From NCBI GenBank assembly GCA_036874045.1, contig CM072343.1, positions 11,552,001 to 11,616,000 of the forward strand: a stretch of 64,000 bases of DNA. The letters run 5' to 3'. This DNA is from Cymodocea nodosa. Its lineage: Eukaryota; Streptophyta; Magnoliopsida; Alismatales; Cymodoceaceae. Every line of letters starts with the position of its first letter. Within the stretch, counting starts at the first letter, position 1. Shown one piece after another: positions 1-11,900 of this stretch. The notes below the pieces were generated by a model that had not been told where the DNA came from, did not search any database, and saw nothing but the letters and a program-made list of their open reading frames with translations. Position numbers and translations under genes: made by a program.

Positions 1-1562
1 TAGTGCCATCATGCAATATATAATTTTCAGAAGATGCATCATGTAAACCAATACCATGTTTTTCTACATTTGATATTTTACTACTAAGTTCATTTGTTGT
101 AATTTGACTATTATTCCATTTACTTAATATAGCCTTTTAATCGCAGACTTTAATCTTTAACACATCAATTTCTGAATTTAAATCAGTAATAGTCAGTTCT
201 AGTTTTCAATTTCACAGATCATTTTCTTCTTATCAGCAATTAAATTTTCACAATCATCATGCAATTTTCTTTCTATAGTAGTGAACTTTAAAATTTCCTA
301 AGCATACCTTTGATTTTCTTCTATAAATTTATTCAACGTAGAGTTCAGAAAATCAATCTTATTTTCAGATTCATCTAGCATTTTCCTAGTGTCCTTTCTT
401 TTTGTTTTGACTTTCTTATATTTTCTGGCCAGTCTATTGTATTTAACAAGTAATCCATCAAAACTATCAAAATTTGCATTTTGATCAGAGGATACCTCAC
501 TGGATTTTGCCATAAAGCATACATTTGCCAGATTTTCTTCTGAATCTGATGTTGATGAGGATTCGTTGTCTGATGTTGAATCCTTTGTTTCTTCACTTTG
601 TGAAGCTGAAGAGTCATCTCATGTCACTTTAAGCGCCCTTCTCTTTCTGAATTTCTTATTCCTGAAATTCCTCCTTGAATTCTTCTTATCTTTGTTGAGA
701 GGACAATCAGTTTGAAAGTGACTCGGCCTGTTGCACTTGTAGCATATACTTTTGTCTTTTGTGAATGACTTCTTCTCCATATCTCCAGATGTCTTTGCTG
801 ACCTGAAGTTCCTACGTTTCTTTAACAGATTTCTAAATTTTCTAGTCAACAACAGTAAATCATCGTTAGAATCACTAGTGACTTCTGAGACTTTATCAGC
901 CTTAAAAGCCAGATCCCTTCTAGGATTTTTCCCTTTTTGATATAAATGTTGTACTTCATAGGCTATCAGATTTCCTATGAGATCATCAAGAGTATATGTA
1001 TTTAAGTCTTTAGACTCTTCAATAGATGTTGTCTTTTGAGCCCAAATTTTAGTTAAAGATCTAAGGATCTTTCTTACCAAGTCTTTTTCCTCAAATTTCT
1101 TGCCTAAAGATTTTAATGAATTTACAATCTCAAGAAAACGAGAAAACATGTTAGAGATACATTCAATTTCATGCATTTTAAAAAGCTCATATTTATGTAC
1201 TAACATATTGATCTTAGATTCCTTGACCTGATTAGTACCTTTGTTGGCAACTTCTAAAGCATGTCATATCTCATATGCAGTTTGATATGCAGAAACTTTA
1301 TTAAATTGATCATGAGATAAAGCACAAAACAAGATGTTTAGACCTTTAGCATTCAATGTCATTCGCTCCTTTTCATCAAAAGTCCAAGTATCATAGGGAG
1401 TCGTAACTAACACTATAGGATTGCTAATTATATGCCATAATTTGAAATCAATTGACTGAAAGAATACTTTCATCTATAGTAGCCATAATTGCTACCTTCG
1501 AACATAGGAGGATGATTAGTGATCTATCCTTCAATCATAACTAAGATTTCAGAATTATCCAT
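1..1562 (-). pseudogene. gag: Sirevirus gag (capsid, CCHC knuckle, coiled coil), broken
   Basis: Gag forms the virus-like particle of the element. Reading starts at an ATG at 1562; an early motif NHPPMFEGSNYGYY is the usual Sirevirus gag opening. A frameshift near 1475 moves to the frame that stays open, apart from stops, from 1473 to 298. The UBN2-like capsid region (MLVHKYELFKMHE, LVRKILRSL) lies at about 1210-950. A CCHC knuckle CYKCNRPSHFQTDC lies near 700-760, followed by a lysine/arginine-rich stretch, a serine/acidic stretch and a coiled coil (about 513-298). In-frame stops occur near 1525, 1264, 619 and 298. The coding part continues past the left edge. The product is close in layout to the gag of element V. 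Confidence 0.85.
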
Positions 1563-1644
1563 TTCAAACAGATGATCCGAAGTAAATAACAGGAAAAATC
1601 GATTCCTAAATAGAGAAATGAAGGCTTTTAATTACGATAATAAT

Positions 1645-1661
1645 GAATTCTCTGATACTAG
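1645..1661 (-). other. Primer-binding site of element I (initiator tRNA-Met type)
   Basis: On the minus strand, directly after the LTR end ...GATCCTACA, the sequence reads TAGTATCAGAGAA, a variant of the Ty1/copia PBS TGGTATCAGAGC that pairs with the 3' end of initiator tRNA-Met. It fixes the LTR boundary and the orientation. Confidence 0.75.
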
Positions 1662-1662
1662 T

Positions 1663-2918
1663 TGTAGGATCGTCTGTATCACAAGAGAGGGGGTGAATTG
1701 TGTCTTTAGTAATTAAATACTAGCGAATAAAACAAGAGCACAAAACACTCGTAAATGAAATTCTATTCTTTTATTTCAAGATAGAATTTACAATATCTTT
1801 TCAACTTAATTCCCTTCTTGACAGTTTTGATATAGTAATATTCGATATACAATTCAAATAGGAAAACAAATCTCTTATTCAAAACTAATTTTGAATTGTA
1901 TATAACCTGATCTTTATGCACACAGCTTCTTTCTTTCTCTTTGCTCAGCTTCTGTATCTCTTCTTCTCTAGTTGTCGAATTTCCAGACTTCTTATGTTTG
2001 TAGCTCCTTTTCTGAAATTGCTTGAAATTTTGAACTTCTTCTGATGTTGGAGAATTTTTCAGAATATGAATATTCAAACTTAACTTTTCAGTTAGGGATC
2101 CGGATTGAATATTTAGACTTGGTTTTTGAGATTGGGATCCTCTATTGTAATGTAGCTCGTACTCTCTATTAGTAGTTGAACTCTGTTGTCTTTCACCTTC
2201 AGCATGTACATCCACTTGATCCACAATCCATAATCCATAATCCACCTACTAATTTTCTCTTTAATCCAAATTACTTTCTATTTTAATTTCCACTTTCTCC
2301 ACTAACATTTTGAATTTCCACGATCTCCACTTCATAGATTCATCGAAATTTTATCTTCGTGGAGTCTTGTAGAATATCTTCTAAGTCTTCAATTTAGTCG
2401 AACATTTATCCTTTAAGTCCTGTAAAAACTCGAACACTTACCCTTTAATTCTTCGAGTTTTTGCACCTGCAAAACACGTGACTAAACAAATAAACTTATC
2501 TATTCGTTAGTCCTTTTATAAAACTCGAACAGTTATCTATCCATGCGTATAAAAACTCGAACAGTTATCTAACTATTCGATTTTTCATTATCAAACGCAC
2601 ATGGAAAACATGTGACAACTTAAAACATTAAAAACACACATGTAGATAACCTTAACTATACGAGTTTTTAACATAAAGTATTCAACAAAAACGAAACGTT
2701 AACTATCCAAAAGTTTAACTATCTGAAATGTTAACTATCCGAAAGTTTAACTATTGCAAATCTAACTCTTCGGAAATCTTTAATTTATCCGACATAAAAA
2801 TAAAACTTTCAGATAATCTGTTAACCATTATACTCAGAGAAATATACTTAGAGAATATTATATAAACTTATTTAAATATAATAATAAAGCATATATCATC
2901 AAAATTAAATACTTAACA
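1663..2918 (-). repeat. 5' LTR of Sirevirus I (1256 bp)
   Basis: The plus-strand left edge is TGTAGGATCG and the right edge ...TACTTAACA, giving TG...CA ends in either orientation. The minus-strand start TGTTAAGTATTTAATTTTG resembles the start of the element V LTR (TGTTGTGTATTTTTGTTTTG), and both end in ...CGATCCTACA. Between about 2360 and 2800 it carries dispersed ACTCGAACAGTTATCT, CACGTG and AACTATCCGAAA-like motifs. A minus-strand open frame at 1763-2245 lies wholly inside the LTR and I do not treat it as a gene. Confidence 0.8.
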
Positions 2919-4633
2919 TTATCAGTTAATTTTGATGATGAAAAATGTGTGGTTTAATTATTTCTACCATATTTTAGTTGTCATTTTACTCAAATGAATC
3001 TTGGCTAATTGCTATATACTCAAAGTCTTTTAAATTAGATTTCGACAAGTTATTTTGTCTACAGTGTATTGATTAGAGAGTTAATTTATAAGTCATTGAA
3101 CAAAATAGGACAAATTGGATGGTTAAGCTTCTCTCTTGGCTTTTCGAATAGTTATATCAGTAACTATCCGAAAAGTATTTATCTTCGGTGAGTTAAGTCT
3201 TTTTATGTCCGGATATAACTTTTATGGTAAGTATCCGAAATCCCTTCAATTTCGGATAGTTAAGGTTTTTCATTCTGAATAGTTAGCTGTTTCTCTGATT
3301 TAATGTATTTTCGATTACTTTCTTCTAAAGGACATGTGTTAGTCTCTCATCACTTGACTTAAGTGAATTTTCGGAAGGTTACGATGTAACTATCCGAAAA
3401 CTCTTAAGAATTGGAGGGTTACCTTCAGTAAGTATCCAAAATTAGTTTTAAGCTTCGGGTAGTTAAGTTTTTTTATTATTTCTGACTTAAGTAACTTTTC
3501 AGAAGGTTACCTTGTAACTATCTGAAATGACTTAAGGATCGGAGAGTTATCTTTTATAAGTATCCGAAACATGCCTTCTTATCGGATAGTTTATTTTTAA
3601 TATTTTATGATGTTGTTTCAGAAGGACACGTGTTTCAATTTTAATACATGACTTAAGTGGTCTTTTGAAATGTTAGTTCTATCTATCCAAAATGATTTTG
3701 AGTTTCGGCAAGTTATCTTTCTAAGTCTCCGATTTTCTAAAAGCCTCCGAAGATTTTATTTTTACAGAAACTGCAACTATTATTAATTGACTAACCGTTA
3801 TGGCAAGATATCTTTTGATTGCAGATCTCGACTTTATTATGATTGAAGGTTGCTGGAAATGAATTACGGCATAAGGCATTTGACCATTTCAGAATTCTTT
3901 CCACCTATGCAAATCTCGAAGGAAAAATAAAAAGGATTTGCAGAAAACTGAAACACATACACAGAATTTTTTCAACACTCGAAAGGAGAAATTGTTTACT
4001 CAGCAATTCTGCAAACATCTGAAGATTCGTCTACAACAAAGTCCAGAAGATCAAAAGTTGCAGATCAATCAAGAATTCTCCTTAGAGCTTCTTTGTCAAC
4101 TTTTCATTGGAGTTGATCTGGTCGTGTGTGTGTTTTTCATTTTGAGTCTGTGACTCCTAGTTTTAAACTGTTTTCTCGTTAGCTTTAAAAACCCTAACTC
4201 ACAAGGGTGTTGTGAGTATACCCTTCATAAGGTCGAGGCCTTGGTGAAGAGAGTGAAGTGTGACACTTCACTTGCTCAAGATTGGGGTCTTGAGTACACA
4301 AAGTTGGTACTTTGTGTGAGGTTTTTGTTTAGCCTTTAAAAACATTAGTAAGGTTGTTGCTTAACCTGCAAAAGCAACTTGTTTAAGGTTTGTGCTTAGC
4401 CTTAAAAGCACTTAGTGGAATTCTCGAGGTTGTGACCTTGAGGAGTGGACTCCTAGTTTGGGGAACCACTATAAATTTCTTTGTGTTCTTTACTTTCTGC
4501 ACTACAAGTTTTAATTCCAAAATCAATTAATCAAGGTTCATTAGTGTCAACAGCTTCCAAAATTTTTAAAAGCAAAATAAATTTTATTAGGATACTATTC
4601 ACCCCCCCTCTAGTGTGCTATTCGATCCTTTCA
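2919..4633 (+). repeat. 5' LTR of Sirevirus II (about 1.7 kb)
   Basis: The 3' edge is well fixed by CACCCCCCCTCTAGTG...GATCCTTTCA directly before the PBS. The 5' edge is inferred from TTAATTTTGATGATG at about 2930, which matches the start region of related LTRs; a terminal TG is not visible, so the first bases may be lost. Between 3130 and 3760 it holds a series of imperfect inverted pairs such as TTCGAATAGTTA / TAACTATCCGAAA, with GACTTAAGT and ACACGTGT palindromes at a spacing of about 120-140 bp. Confidence 0.7.
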
Positions 4634-4635
4634 AG

Positions 4636-4647
4636 TGGTACTAGAGT
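4636..4647 (+). other. Primer-binding site of element II
   Basis: TGGTACTAGAGT starts two bases after the LTR end and is a degenerate form of the initiator tRNA-Met complement TGGTATCAGAGC. Position and orientation support the plus-strand element. Confidence 0.75.
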
Positions 4648-4682
4648 AGGTTATCTTTGTAATAGATTTAATCAATTTGAGA

Positions 4683-6510
4683 TCAATGGCGAGGGTCAGC
4701 ATGTACACCGACCTCCACTCTTTGATGGAAATAATTATGGCTTTTGGAAAAATAAAATGACTAATTTTTTAAAATCTATGGATGTGAAGGTATGGAGAGC
4801 AGTGGTTCGTGGAATACAACTTCTAGATGTTCCTAAAGACATGTGGAATGATGAAGATGAGAAGAAAATTCAAATAGATGCAAGATGAATGAATGCACTA
4901 ACTTGTGCAATCACTGCTGATATATACAACAAGATTTCTACTTGTTCTACTACACATGAAGCTTGGCGTGCATTAAAAATTACATATGAGGGAACAAATG
5001 AAGTGAAGGATACAAAAATAAGTATCCTACTAAGAAAGTATGAGATGTTCAAAATGAAAGAGAATGAGAGTATCACTGATCTCATATCTCGTTTCATTGA
5101 GATCATAAATGGACTAGAGAATCTCGGGAAAGAATTTCCCATGAAAGAACAGGTTATCAAAGTCTTGAGAAGCCTAAACAAAGATTGGAAAGCTAAGGCT
5201 ACCTCCCTGAAAGATTCGAAGGATATGAGGACTTTCACTCTAGAAGATCTCACTAGCAATCTATTAGCCTATGAGACTCAACTAAAAGACTAGAAAGAAG
5301 AGGAAGGAGAAACCTCAAGGAAGGTTGAAAAGAAAAAGGAGCTTGTACTGAAGGCTCAACAACCATCTAAGGAGCTTGTTAATGAGTTTCTAGAAGAATT
5401 GGCCTATATTATCAGAAAATACAGAAAATTCTGGAAGAAAGGAAAAAGTCATGATAAAGGGAAGCAATCTGTTACAAAATGCTTCAACTACAACAGATAT
5501 GGGCATTTTTAGAGTCAATGCACATATCAAAACAAGGATGAAAAAAAGAACTTTAACAAGAAGAAATCTCATGGAAAACAGAAGTTTCATCGAAGAAGAT
5601 TTAATCAAGGAAAGAAGAAAGCATTCCAAGTTACTTGGGATGATTCTACAGAATCTAAAGTATCTAAAGGTACCAGTACTGATGGTACACAGACTGAGTC
5701 CGAGTTTGAAGAGCTAGCCAATGTCTGTTTTATGGCTAACACTAATGAGGTACATTCTAATTCTAATATAGCTGAGGAAATGATTTCTAATAATGATTCT
5801 GAAGTATCTGATATAAATCAAGATGATTATAATGAATTATTGGAAGAATTGAAAAATGTTAGTTTGGAAAATTCTATGTTAAAAAGAAAATTATCGAATA
5901 GTAATAAAACTGCTGCTAAGTTAGAAAAGGAAATTACTGTATTAAAAACTAAAAATTTTACATTAAAGAAAAATGAATTTGTTGCTGATAGCTCTAATAT
6001 GCATGATAAAATTTTTGAACTTGAAAACTATAATTCAGAACTTATTAAAGAATTGAAGGATAAATTTTTAGAAAACAAAAGGCTACAAGATGAAACTAAA
6101 AATTGAATGAAAAACTTAAAAATCAGTGTGTAGAAAATTCTAGTTCTAATACTGATATAGAAAAATTAGAACAAGAAATTGGTAGATTAAAATTTAAACT
6201 AGGAGCTTTTACTAAAGGAGATAAGAAACTAACAAATATTATTAATAGTTATAAAGTCTTTGGTGATAGAACTGGTATAGGTTTTAACTATGAACCACCA
6301 AAAACATATGCTTCTGTTAATTTTTCAAACAGCTATAAAATGGACTATGGAAATGGATATTTGAAAACAATTAATAAAGAGAAAGTTATCTATGTGTTAA
6401 AAAGAAATTCTGTTAATCGAAATAACACATGGATTTCAAAACAAAATAGATTTCAAATTTCTACATTGACAAAAATGGACCCAAGAAAATATAGGTACCA
6501 AAGGATGTGA
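4683..6510 (+). pseudogene. gag: Sirevirus gag of element II, broken
   Basis: Gag reads from RPPLFDGNNYGFW near 4710, the usual start region of Sirevirus capsid. The capsid core follows to about 5290. A damaged CCHC knuckle (CFNYNRYGHF, stop, SQC) lies at 5485-5522, then a basic stretch, then a long coiled coil (5860-6230) with heptad-like leucine spacing. The same frame is used from 4889 to about 6105, broken by stops at 4886, 5291 and near 5512; a frameshift at about 6105 puts the tail in another frame. No clean start codon is in frame at the expected place, since the ATG at 4685 is out of frame. It was once a typical gag and is now non-functional. Confidence 0.85.
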
Positions 6511-6552
6511 TTATGACTGTTCTTGTAGGTCAAAACTAAAAGATCACGATGG

Positions 6553-8089
6553 GTGATGGATAGTGGTGCTTTAAAGCATATGACTAGAGATAAATCTGTC
6601 CTAAAAGACCTGAAGAAGATTGATGGAGGAAATGTCAGATTTGGCAATGATCAAAAAGGTAAGATTATTGGTATCGGATCTATTTATGTAAATGATAAAA
6701 TGGTTATAGATAATGTCTTACTAGTTGAAAATTTAGAGTATAATTTAATTAGTATTACTTAGTTAGAAGATAAAGGTTATATGGTTTTGTTTAAATCTAA
6801 GAAGTGCCTTGTTATTGATGAAAATTCTAATGAAATCAAATTTGCTGCTCATATGCATTTTAAACTATATCAAATGGATGTTAAAAGTGTATTTTTAAAT
6901 GGTTTCATTTAAGAAGAAGTATTTGTTAGGAAACTCTTTGGTTTTGTTGATGCAAATTTTCCTAAGCATGTTTTCAAACTGAAGAAGGCCGTGTATGGTT
7001 TGAAACAAGCTCCGAGAGCTTGGTATGATAGGTTGAAATCCTTTCTATTAGATAATGGTTTCTCTATTGGTAAGGTTGACAAAACCTTATTTAAGAAAAA
7101 TCATCTAGGTTTGTTAGTTGTTCAAATTTATGTAGATGATATCATTTTTGGAGCAACTAATGAGAATCTAAGTAATAAGTTTGCAGATCAAATGAAGAAT
7201 CAGTTTGAGATGAGTCTAATGGGTGAGTTGACATTCTTTGTAAAATCATCTGGGATTGCAGATTAAACAAGTTGAAATAGGAATTTTTGTATGTCAAGAA
7301 AAATATACAAAGCAACGTTTATAAAAATTTGGAATGAGTAACTACAAGTCCTTAGGCACTCCTATGAGTTCATCAATTAAATTAGATAAAGATGAATCTG
7401 GACCAGCTATTGATATTATTAAATATAGAGGAATGATAGGTTCTCTTCTTTATTTAACTACTTCTAGACCTGATATCATGTTCAGTGTTTGTGCTTGTGC
7501 TCGTTTTCAAGCTCAACCAAAAGAATCTCACCTATCTGTAGTTAAAAGGATAATGAAATACCTACAAGGAACTTCAAATTTTGGTTTAATGTATTTCAAA
7601 GATAGCAGCTTGGATCTAATTAGATACAATGATGCTGATTATGCTGGATGCAAATCTGATAGAAAGAGTACTAGTGGAACTTGCCAACTATTTGGTAGTT
7701 CATTAATTTCATGGTTTAGTAAGAAGCAGAATTGTGTTGCCTTATCAACTACTGAAATTGAATATGTTGTTGTTGCCCTATGTTGTGCACAAATTCTTTG
7801 GATGAAACAAACTATGAAAGATTATGGAATTACATATGGAAAAGCTCTTATTAATTGTGATAGTAATAGTGCAATAAGTTTGTCAAAGAACCCTATGTTG
7901 CACTCTCAAGCAAAACATATTGAGATAAGACACCATTTTTTGAGAGATAATGTTATGAAGGATAACATTGAGCTGAATTTTGTTTCTACTCATGAGCAAT
8001 TGGCAGATATTTTCACAAAGCCTCTTGAAGAAAAACAGTTTATCAAATTGAGAAGAGATTTAGGAATATGCTGCCTAAATGATTTTTAG
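6553..8089 (+). pseudogene. pol: Sirevirus pol remnant: protease, half RT and RNase H; integrase deleted
   Basis: The protease starts at MDSGALKHMTRD (6553), the D-S-G-A active site of copia proteases. The reading then jumps at about 6846 from the protease tail (NEIKFAA) to the middle of RT (HFKLYQMDVKSVFLNG). All of integrase and the N-terminal part of RT are therefore missing, a loss of roughly 2 kb compared with element V. RT continues through [11 protein letters not shown] and the catalytic [10 protein letters not shown] (near 7130), followed by a frameshift near 7250. RNase H covers 7440-8089 with SRPDIMFSVC, DADYAGCKSDRKSTSG and the KHIEIRHHFLRD region, ending ...LRRDLGICCLNDF. Stops occur at about 6762 and 6909. 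Without integrase this copy could not transpose by itself. Confidence 0.9.
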
Positions 8090-9625
8090 CTTTACCTACT
8101 ATCTTTTATCTTCTACTTTTTTCCATATTTACTTCACCATCTCATTTTCTATTATCTGTTTATATTGAGTTATTTTGATAATCTATTTCTGTTTAATCCT
8201 TATTTTGAGTTATTTCTTGAGAATATTTACAAATTATTATTTTTCAAACTTTAAAACAAAAACAAAACAACCAACACTCTTCATGGGATTTTCTATTGAG
8301 TTTATAAGTTACAATGATTTCATACATCTATATTAAAATCAACTCCGAATAACTCACAAAATTACTAAAGGTTTTTGCTCCACAAATAGAATAATGTCCA
8401 CATGACACTTAGAATGGGGATCTAAATCTAAAAAATAGCAAAGTTACCTTCTTAATTCAGTGATTGTATTCCTATTTGCTAGACTGAATGTTACATGATT
8501 AGATAATTTATAGGTATTTAATATGTGAGGGTAAAAAATAAGGAAAAGTGGTTGGAAGCAATAAGACTCAAGATATTTAACCTGACATTGTCCAAATGTT
8601 TTTAACTTTCTACACTTTCCTATTTTCAGTACTGTCAAAGTGATTGCCATTATAAAAAAAAAAATTAGAATGTTTGTTGCAAAGAGCAACCAACACCAAT
8701 TATGTCAAAAAAAAAAAAAACCTCTGATTATGGCTATGCAGTACTAATAGTTTCATAATTATCAAAGATCTTCTTTTCCTCTTAGTTAATTACATAACAA
8801 ACATTGTTAAGGGAAAATATACCTTAGGGTTGCTTCATGGAAATTTCAAATTGGTCGGAGAGAACACATTAAATAATTCTGAATTTTTCTATTCTAAAAA
8901 CATTAAGTTATAACACTGAAGTTTATGAAAACTGATTTTTTAAGGTTAATAAAGTGAACCATAGGATCAAGTTCTTATACTAAGTGAAATGTGTTATTTA
9001 TATTAATGTGGAGCCTTGAATATTTTAGTAATTCTCACCAAAAAAAAATTAATAATAATAATAATTTTAATTTAAAAAAAATGAATGATAAAAATATATA
9101 TATTTATATATCTATATATATAATCATAAAACAAAAATAAAAAAATTAATAATAAAAATACAAATACCACAACAATTTTTTTTTTTCTTGTTGATTTCTT
9201 TTATTCAAAAATTCAAGGGGAGTTTATGCTTTTTGATATGTCTGATTTTTTCAATTTTAAGCTCTATTCCTTTCTTAGTTAGCATACTTTTAGGCGATGT
9301 TATTTTCTTTACTTGGTTAGGTGCTGGAAGTCTTTGGAGAATTAGCTTTTTGTCTTAAGGGATTTTTGAACGGTTAAGTTGTAACTATCCGAAAAATCCT
9401 TAGTTTTAGCAAGTTCTTGTCTTGTGTCCTTATTTCTTTTTCAAACTGTTATTCTATAACTATCCGAAATTCTCTTTCTTTTCAATAAGTTCGACCTCTA
9501 ACTCACCGATCTCTAGAACTTTCTGATATTTATATGCTTTCGGAGGGTTATCTTCTCACTCTACCTCAACCTTCCGATTCTCAAATCCTTCATCTGCTTC
9601 ATTTCTTTTTCGCGCCTTCTCCTTC
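8090..9625 (+). other. Post-pol spacer of element II
   Basis: No coding sequence is supported here. It holds T/A-rich DNA, a microsatellite-like (AAT)n/(TA)n stretch at 9045-9125, a purine run ATTCAAGGGGAG near 9210, and from about 9360 to 9560 several motifs of the LTR array type: GAACGGTTA / TAACTATCCGAAA and CTAACTCACCGA. The motifs sit just before the env-like ORF, so the end of this spacer could act as its promoter (inference). I saw no similarity to the post-pol spacer of element V. Confidence 0.6.
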
Positions 9626-11491
9626 ATGGCTTCATTTGGACGTTTTTCTACCCTCCCTCAGCAAGAGCAAGAACAGCAGATTCAAATAATGGAACAAGAT
9701 CTCCAGACAAGTATGGCAAATCTTTCTCTTTCAAAAGCTCAACTCATTATTTTTGCTAGAGAAGAGGTCATTGATATTGAGTCAGTTTATGGAACCTCAG
9801 AAATAGTCACTCGTTTCCTGTGTTTGGAGAAATAATTATCTATTCTTCGTAAATTTCGTCCTATTACTACCTTTGTTAAAACTGGGAAACAGTTGGAAAC
9901 CAAAAAGCCTTCCTCAAGAAAATACACCAAACCCTCTATTGGACATAAGAAACAAAAGACCACGTCTACCTGTTCTTCACAGTGTAGTAAGATAGATTCT
10001 GTTGCTCCTAGGGTTTCTAAGGATTCTTCCTTGGATGATGAAGACATATTTACTACCAAAGTTAACTCCTTAGAACCTCAATTTAAATCTGTTTATGAGG
10101 CTTATGTCAGCCAATTTTTGAGTACTTCTGAGGATACTAGGGCATCTGAGAAATGTGCATTGCACATGGCCCTACAGTTACAAGCTACCTTACTCAAGAG
10201 GAGAAATCAAGTGTTAGTCAATCGACTCAGTAATCAACTAGGAATAAAAATTAAAGAGCCTTTTGAACCTACTTGTTATCATGCTACTTTTGATATGGCA
10301 GATAAGCAGAAATTTATTGCTGAACTAGAATTCTGTTTGCCTAAGAAAGGAGTTGATTTCAAGCATGTTGCTGGGAGAACTCATTCTAAATCTCCTGAGC
10401 TAACTATTGGCTCTTTATATCAAACTACTCTTGGTTCTCCTAAATTGATTTCTCCATCTCCACAGGAGTTACTACCTGCTTCTCCTATTCCTTCCTTTGA
10501 GGCTGCCAAAACTCAATTCACATACTCTAGGAGAAGAAAGAAAACTCTCTCCTCTCATCCGAGTTTTGCCAAACCTCTTTCTATAAATAGAGAAGACTCC
10601 ACACCTCCTCCTCCTTCTTCTGATGTAGAATCTCATCCAATTCCTTCTCCTCACACTCATATTTTGATACAAGGATTGTATGTAGATTCGAGCTCTACTC
10701 CTGTTCCTCCATCTCCTCCACCTTTTAAAACCCCTTTATTAGATGAAACTCCAAAGGTTCTAGTCAATTATTCTTCAGATATCCCTATAGATGTATATTA
10801 TTTCAGATCTTCTACAACTAGGGATCTCTTTTTCAATAAATATCAAGGAATGAAGATCATCTACAGCTGACCTGTAAATTTTCAAGGAATGGATATAATT
10901 CACAGTCTACTCAATCATCAAGGGCTTTTAGGTCTTATTTCTCCTTCATCAGGTTTATCCATTTTTGAAGACCTAATTCCCCTTTTCTACTCAAATCTTA
11001 AGATTTTTCTACATTTTTTACTCTTGTACCTACAACATCAAACAATAAGGATTGATGGAGAATTTTTGGAGACCCTTTTTGGAACACCATCTACTGGTAT
11101 AAATATTGCTCTTTCTCCATCAGAACTAGGGTGGCAGGAATTAGAAATGAATAAATTGATTGGTAAAACTCCTGATAAACATTTTAAGTTAGTTAAGACT
11201 GTAGATCTTCATGGTTTGGCCCAGATGATTGCCACCATTCTGTCTTCCTCTGTATTTCAGAAAATAGGTCATGTAGATGAATTGGAGAGGAAAGTCTACC
11301 AAGCCACTTATGTTGTGATGGCTGGTATAAAGCTTAACTAGGCAAAAGTAATTATTGCTCAGATTACTCATCTACAAAGTTTTCTGTTTTATGGAGATTT
11401 TATTTATCATTTGATGGCCAGATATATTGATTTATCAAGCAAACCTCTGAAATCCATTAAAAGAAGAGTACTACAGATTAAGGATCTTTAG
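9626..11491 (+). pseudogene. Env-like ORF of Sirevirus II (C-terminal 'putative plant transposon protein' domain)
   Basis: Three open stretches (9626-9835, 9893-10870, 10889-11341) share one frame, so this was a single ORF of about 620 codons ending at the stop at 11489, now broken by stops at 9833, 10868 and 11339. The N-terminal third is glutamine-rich, and the middle is serine/proline-rich with a basic SRRRKKTLSSH stretch. The last 200 residues (NHQGLLGLI, LIPLFYSNL, VFQKIGHVDELER) resemble the 'putative plant transposon protein' domain that I recall as Pfam PF20167, also found in the env-like ORFs of elements A, B and V. Location after pol is where Sireviruses carry their env-like gene. 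I see no signal peptide or membrane segment, so an envelope role is not supported by the sequence. Confidence 0.75.
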
Positions 11492-11526
11492 AGAATGTCC
11501 TCCTCTAATCCGATTGAGTTGCCCCC

Positions 11527-11800
11527 TATTTAGAATGAAAAAGTGCATAATATTAACGGTTAAATGATGGTTAATTACATAATATTTAGCTTATCATATG
11601 AGAATTAAGCTATTATGTTATAATTGCATTGTTATATGCTTTAATGAAAGAATCTACATAATTTTAGGGAATTAATGTTAATTTAGTACATTTCTGAACT
11701 ATCGGTAAATTACAGGCTGTGAAATTCGTAAGTATCTGAATTTTCTGTTATTTCAGAGAGTTATGTGTAATGTACCGGACAGATTCAGAGAGTTAAGTTT
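11527..11800 (+). repeat. 5' LTR of Athila-like A, internally deleted
   Basis: It starts TATTTAGAATGAAAAAGTGC, matching TGTTTAGAATGAAAAAGTGC at the start of the other LTRs of this family, with TG changed to TA. Homology runs for about 250 bp, then jumps to the PBS, so about 1.8 kb of LTR (the motif array and everything downstream) is lost. It interrupts the tail of element II. Confidence 0.8.
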
Positions 11801-11802
11801 TT

Positions 11803-11820
11803 CTAGCGTCGTTGCCGAAG
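11803..11820 (+). other. Primer-binding site of element A (tRNA-Asp type)
   Basis: AGCGTCGTTGCCGAAGAA corresponds to TGGCGCCGTTGCCGGGGA, the complement of the 3' end of plant tRNA-Asp used by Athila elements. Intact relatives lie at 42635-42652 and 45919-45936. Confidence 0.75.
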
Positions 11821-11900
11821 AATTAAGAAGCTAAGCAATTGTAAGAGTTGTTTTGTTTTAATAGCAAGAGTGTTGTGTGTTTTCTTCTATAATTGAGAAT

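Larger units (their letters stand above)
1..2918 (-). mobile_element. Sirevirus-type Ty1/copia element I, 5' part (gag, PBS, 5' LTR)
   Basis: Read on the minus strand this is 5' LTR, primer-binding site, leader and gag, running off the left edge of the window before protease. The lineage is inferred from the gag type (UBN2-like capsid, CCHC knuckle, then a long coiled-coil tail) and from the LTR end with its CACCCCCTCTC stretch. Its outer LTR end abuts the outer LTR end of the plus-strand element starting at about 2919, so two 5' LTRs lie head to head. It is related to but clearly diverged from element V at 54019-64000. Confidence 0.85.
2919..11526 (+). mobile_element. Sirevirus-type Ty1/copia element II, internally deleted, 3' LTR missing
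   Basis: Order: 5' LTR (about 2919-4633), PBS, gag (4683-6510), protease fused to the second half of RT with integrase lost (6553-7270), RNase H (7334-8089), a 1.5-kb spacer, then an env-like ORF (9626-11491). The element is cut off at 11527 by the start of an Athila-like LTR, so no 3' LTR is seen. The env-like ORF after pol and the gag type place it with Sireviruses. Decay: several stops in gag, a large deletion in pol, three stops in the env-like ORF. Confidence 0.85.

Noticed and set aside
1763-2245. 160-codon minus-strand open frame
   Set aside because: It lies wholly within LTR I, has no recognisable domain, and no counterpart was seen in the related LTR V.
9045-9125. AT-rich microsatellite-like run, considered as a MITE
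   Set aside because: No terminal inverted repeats or target duplication visible; it is simple-sequence DNA in the spacer of element II.
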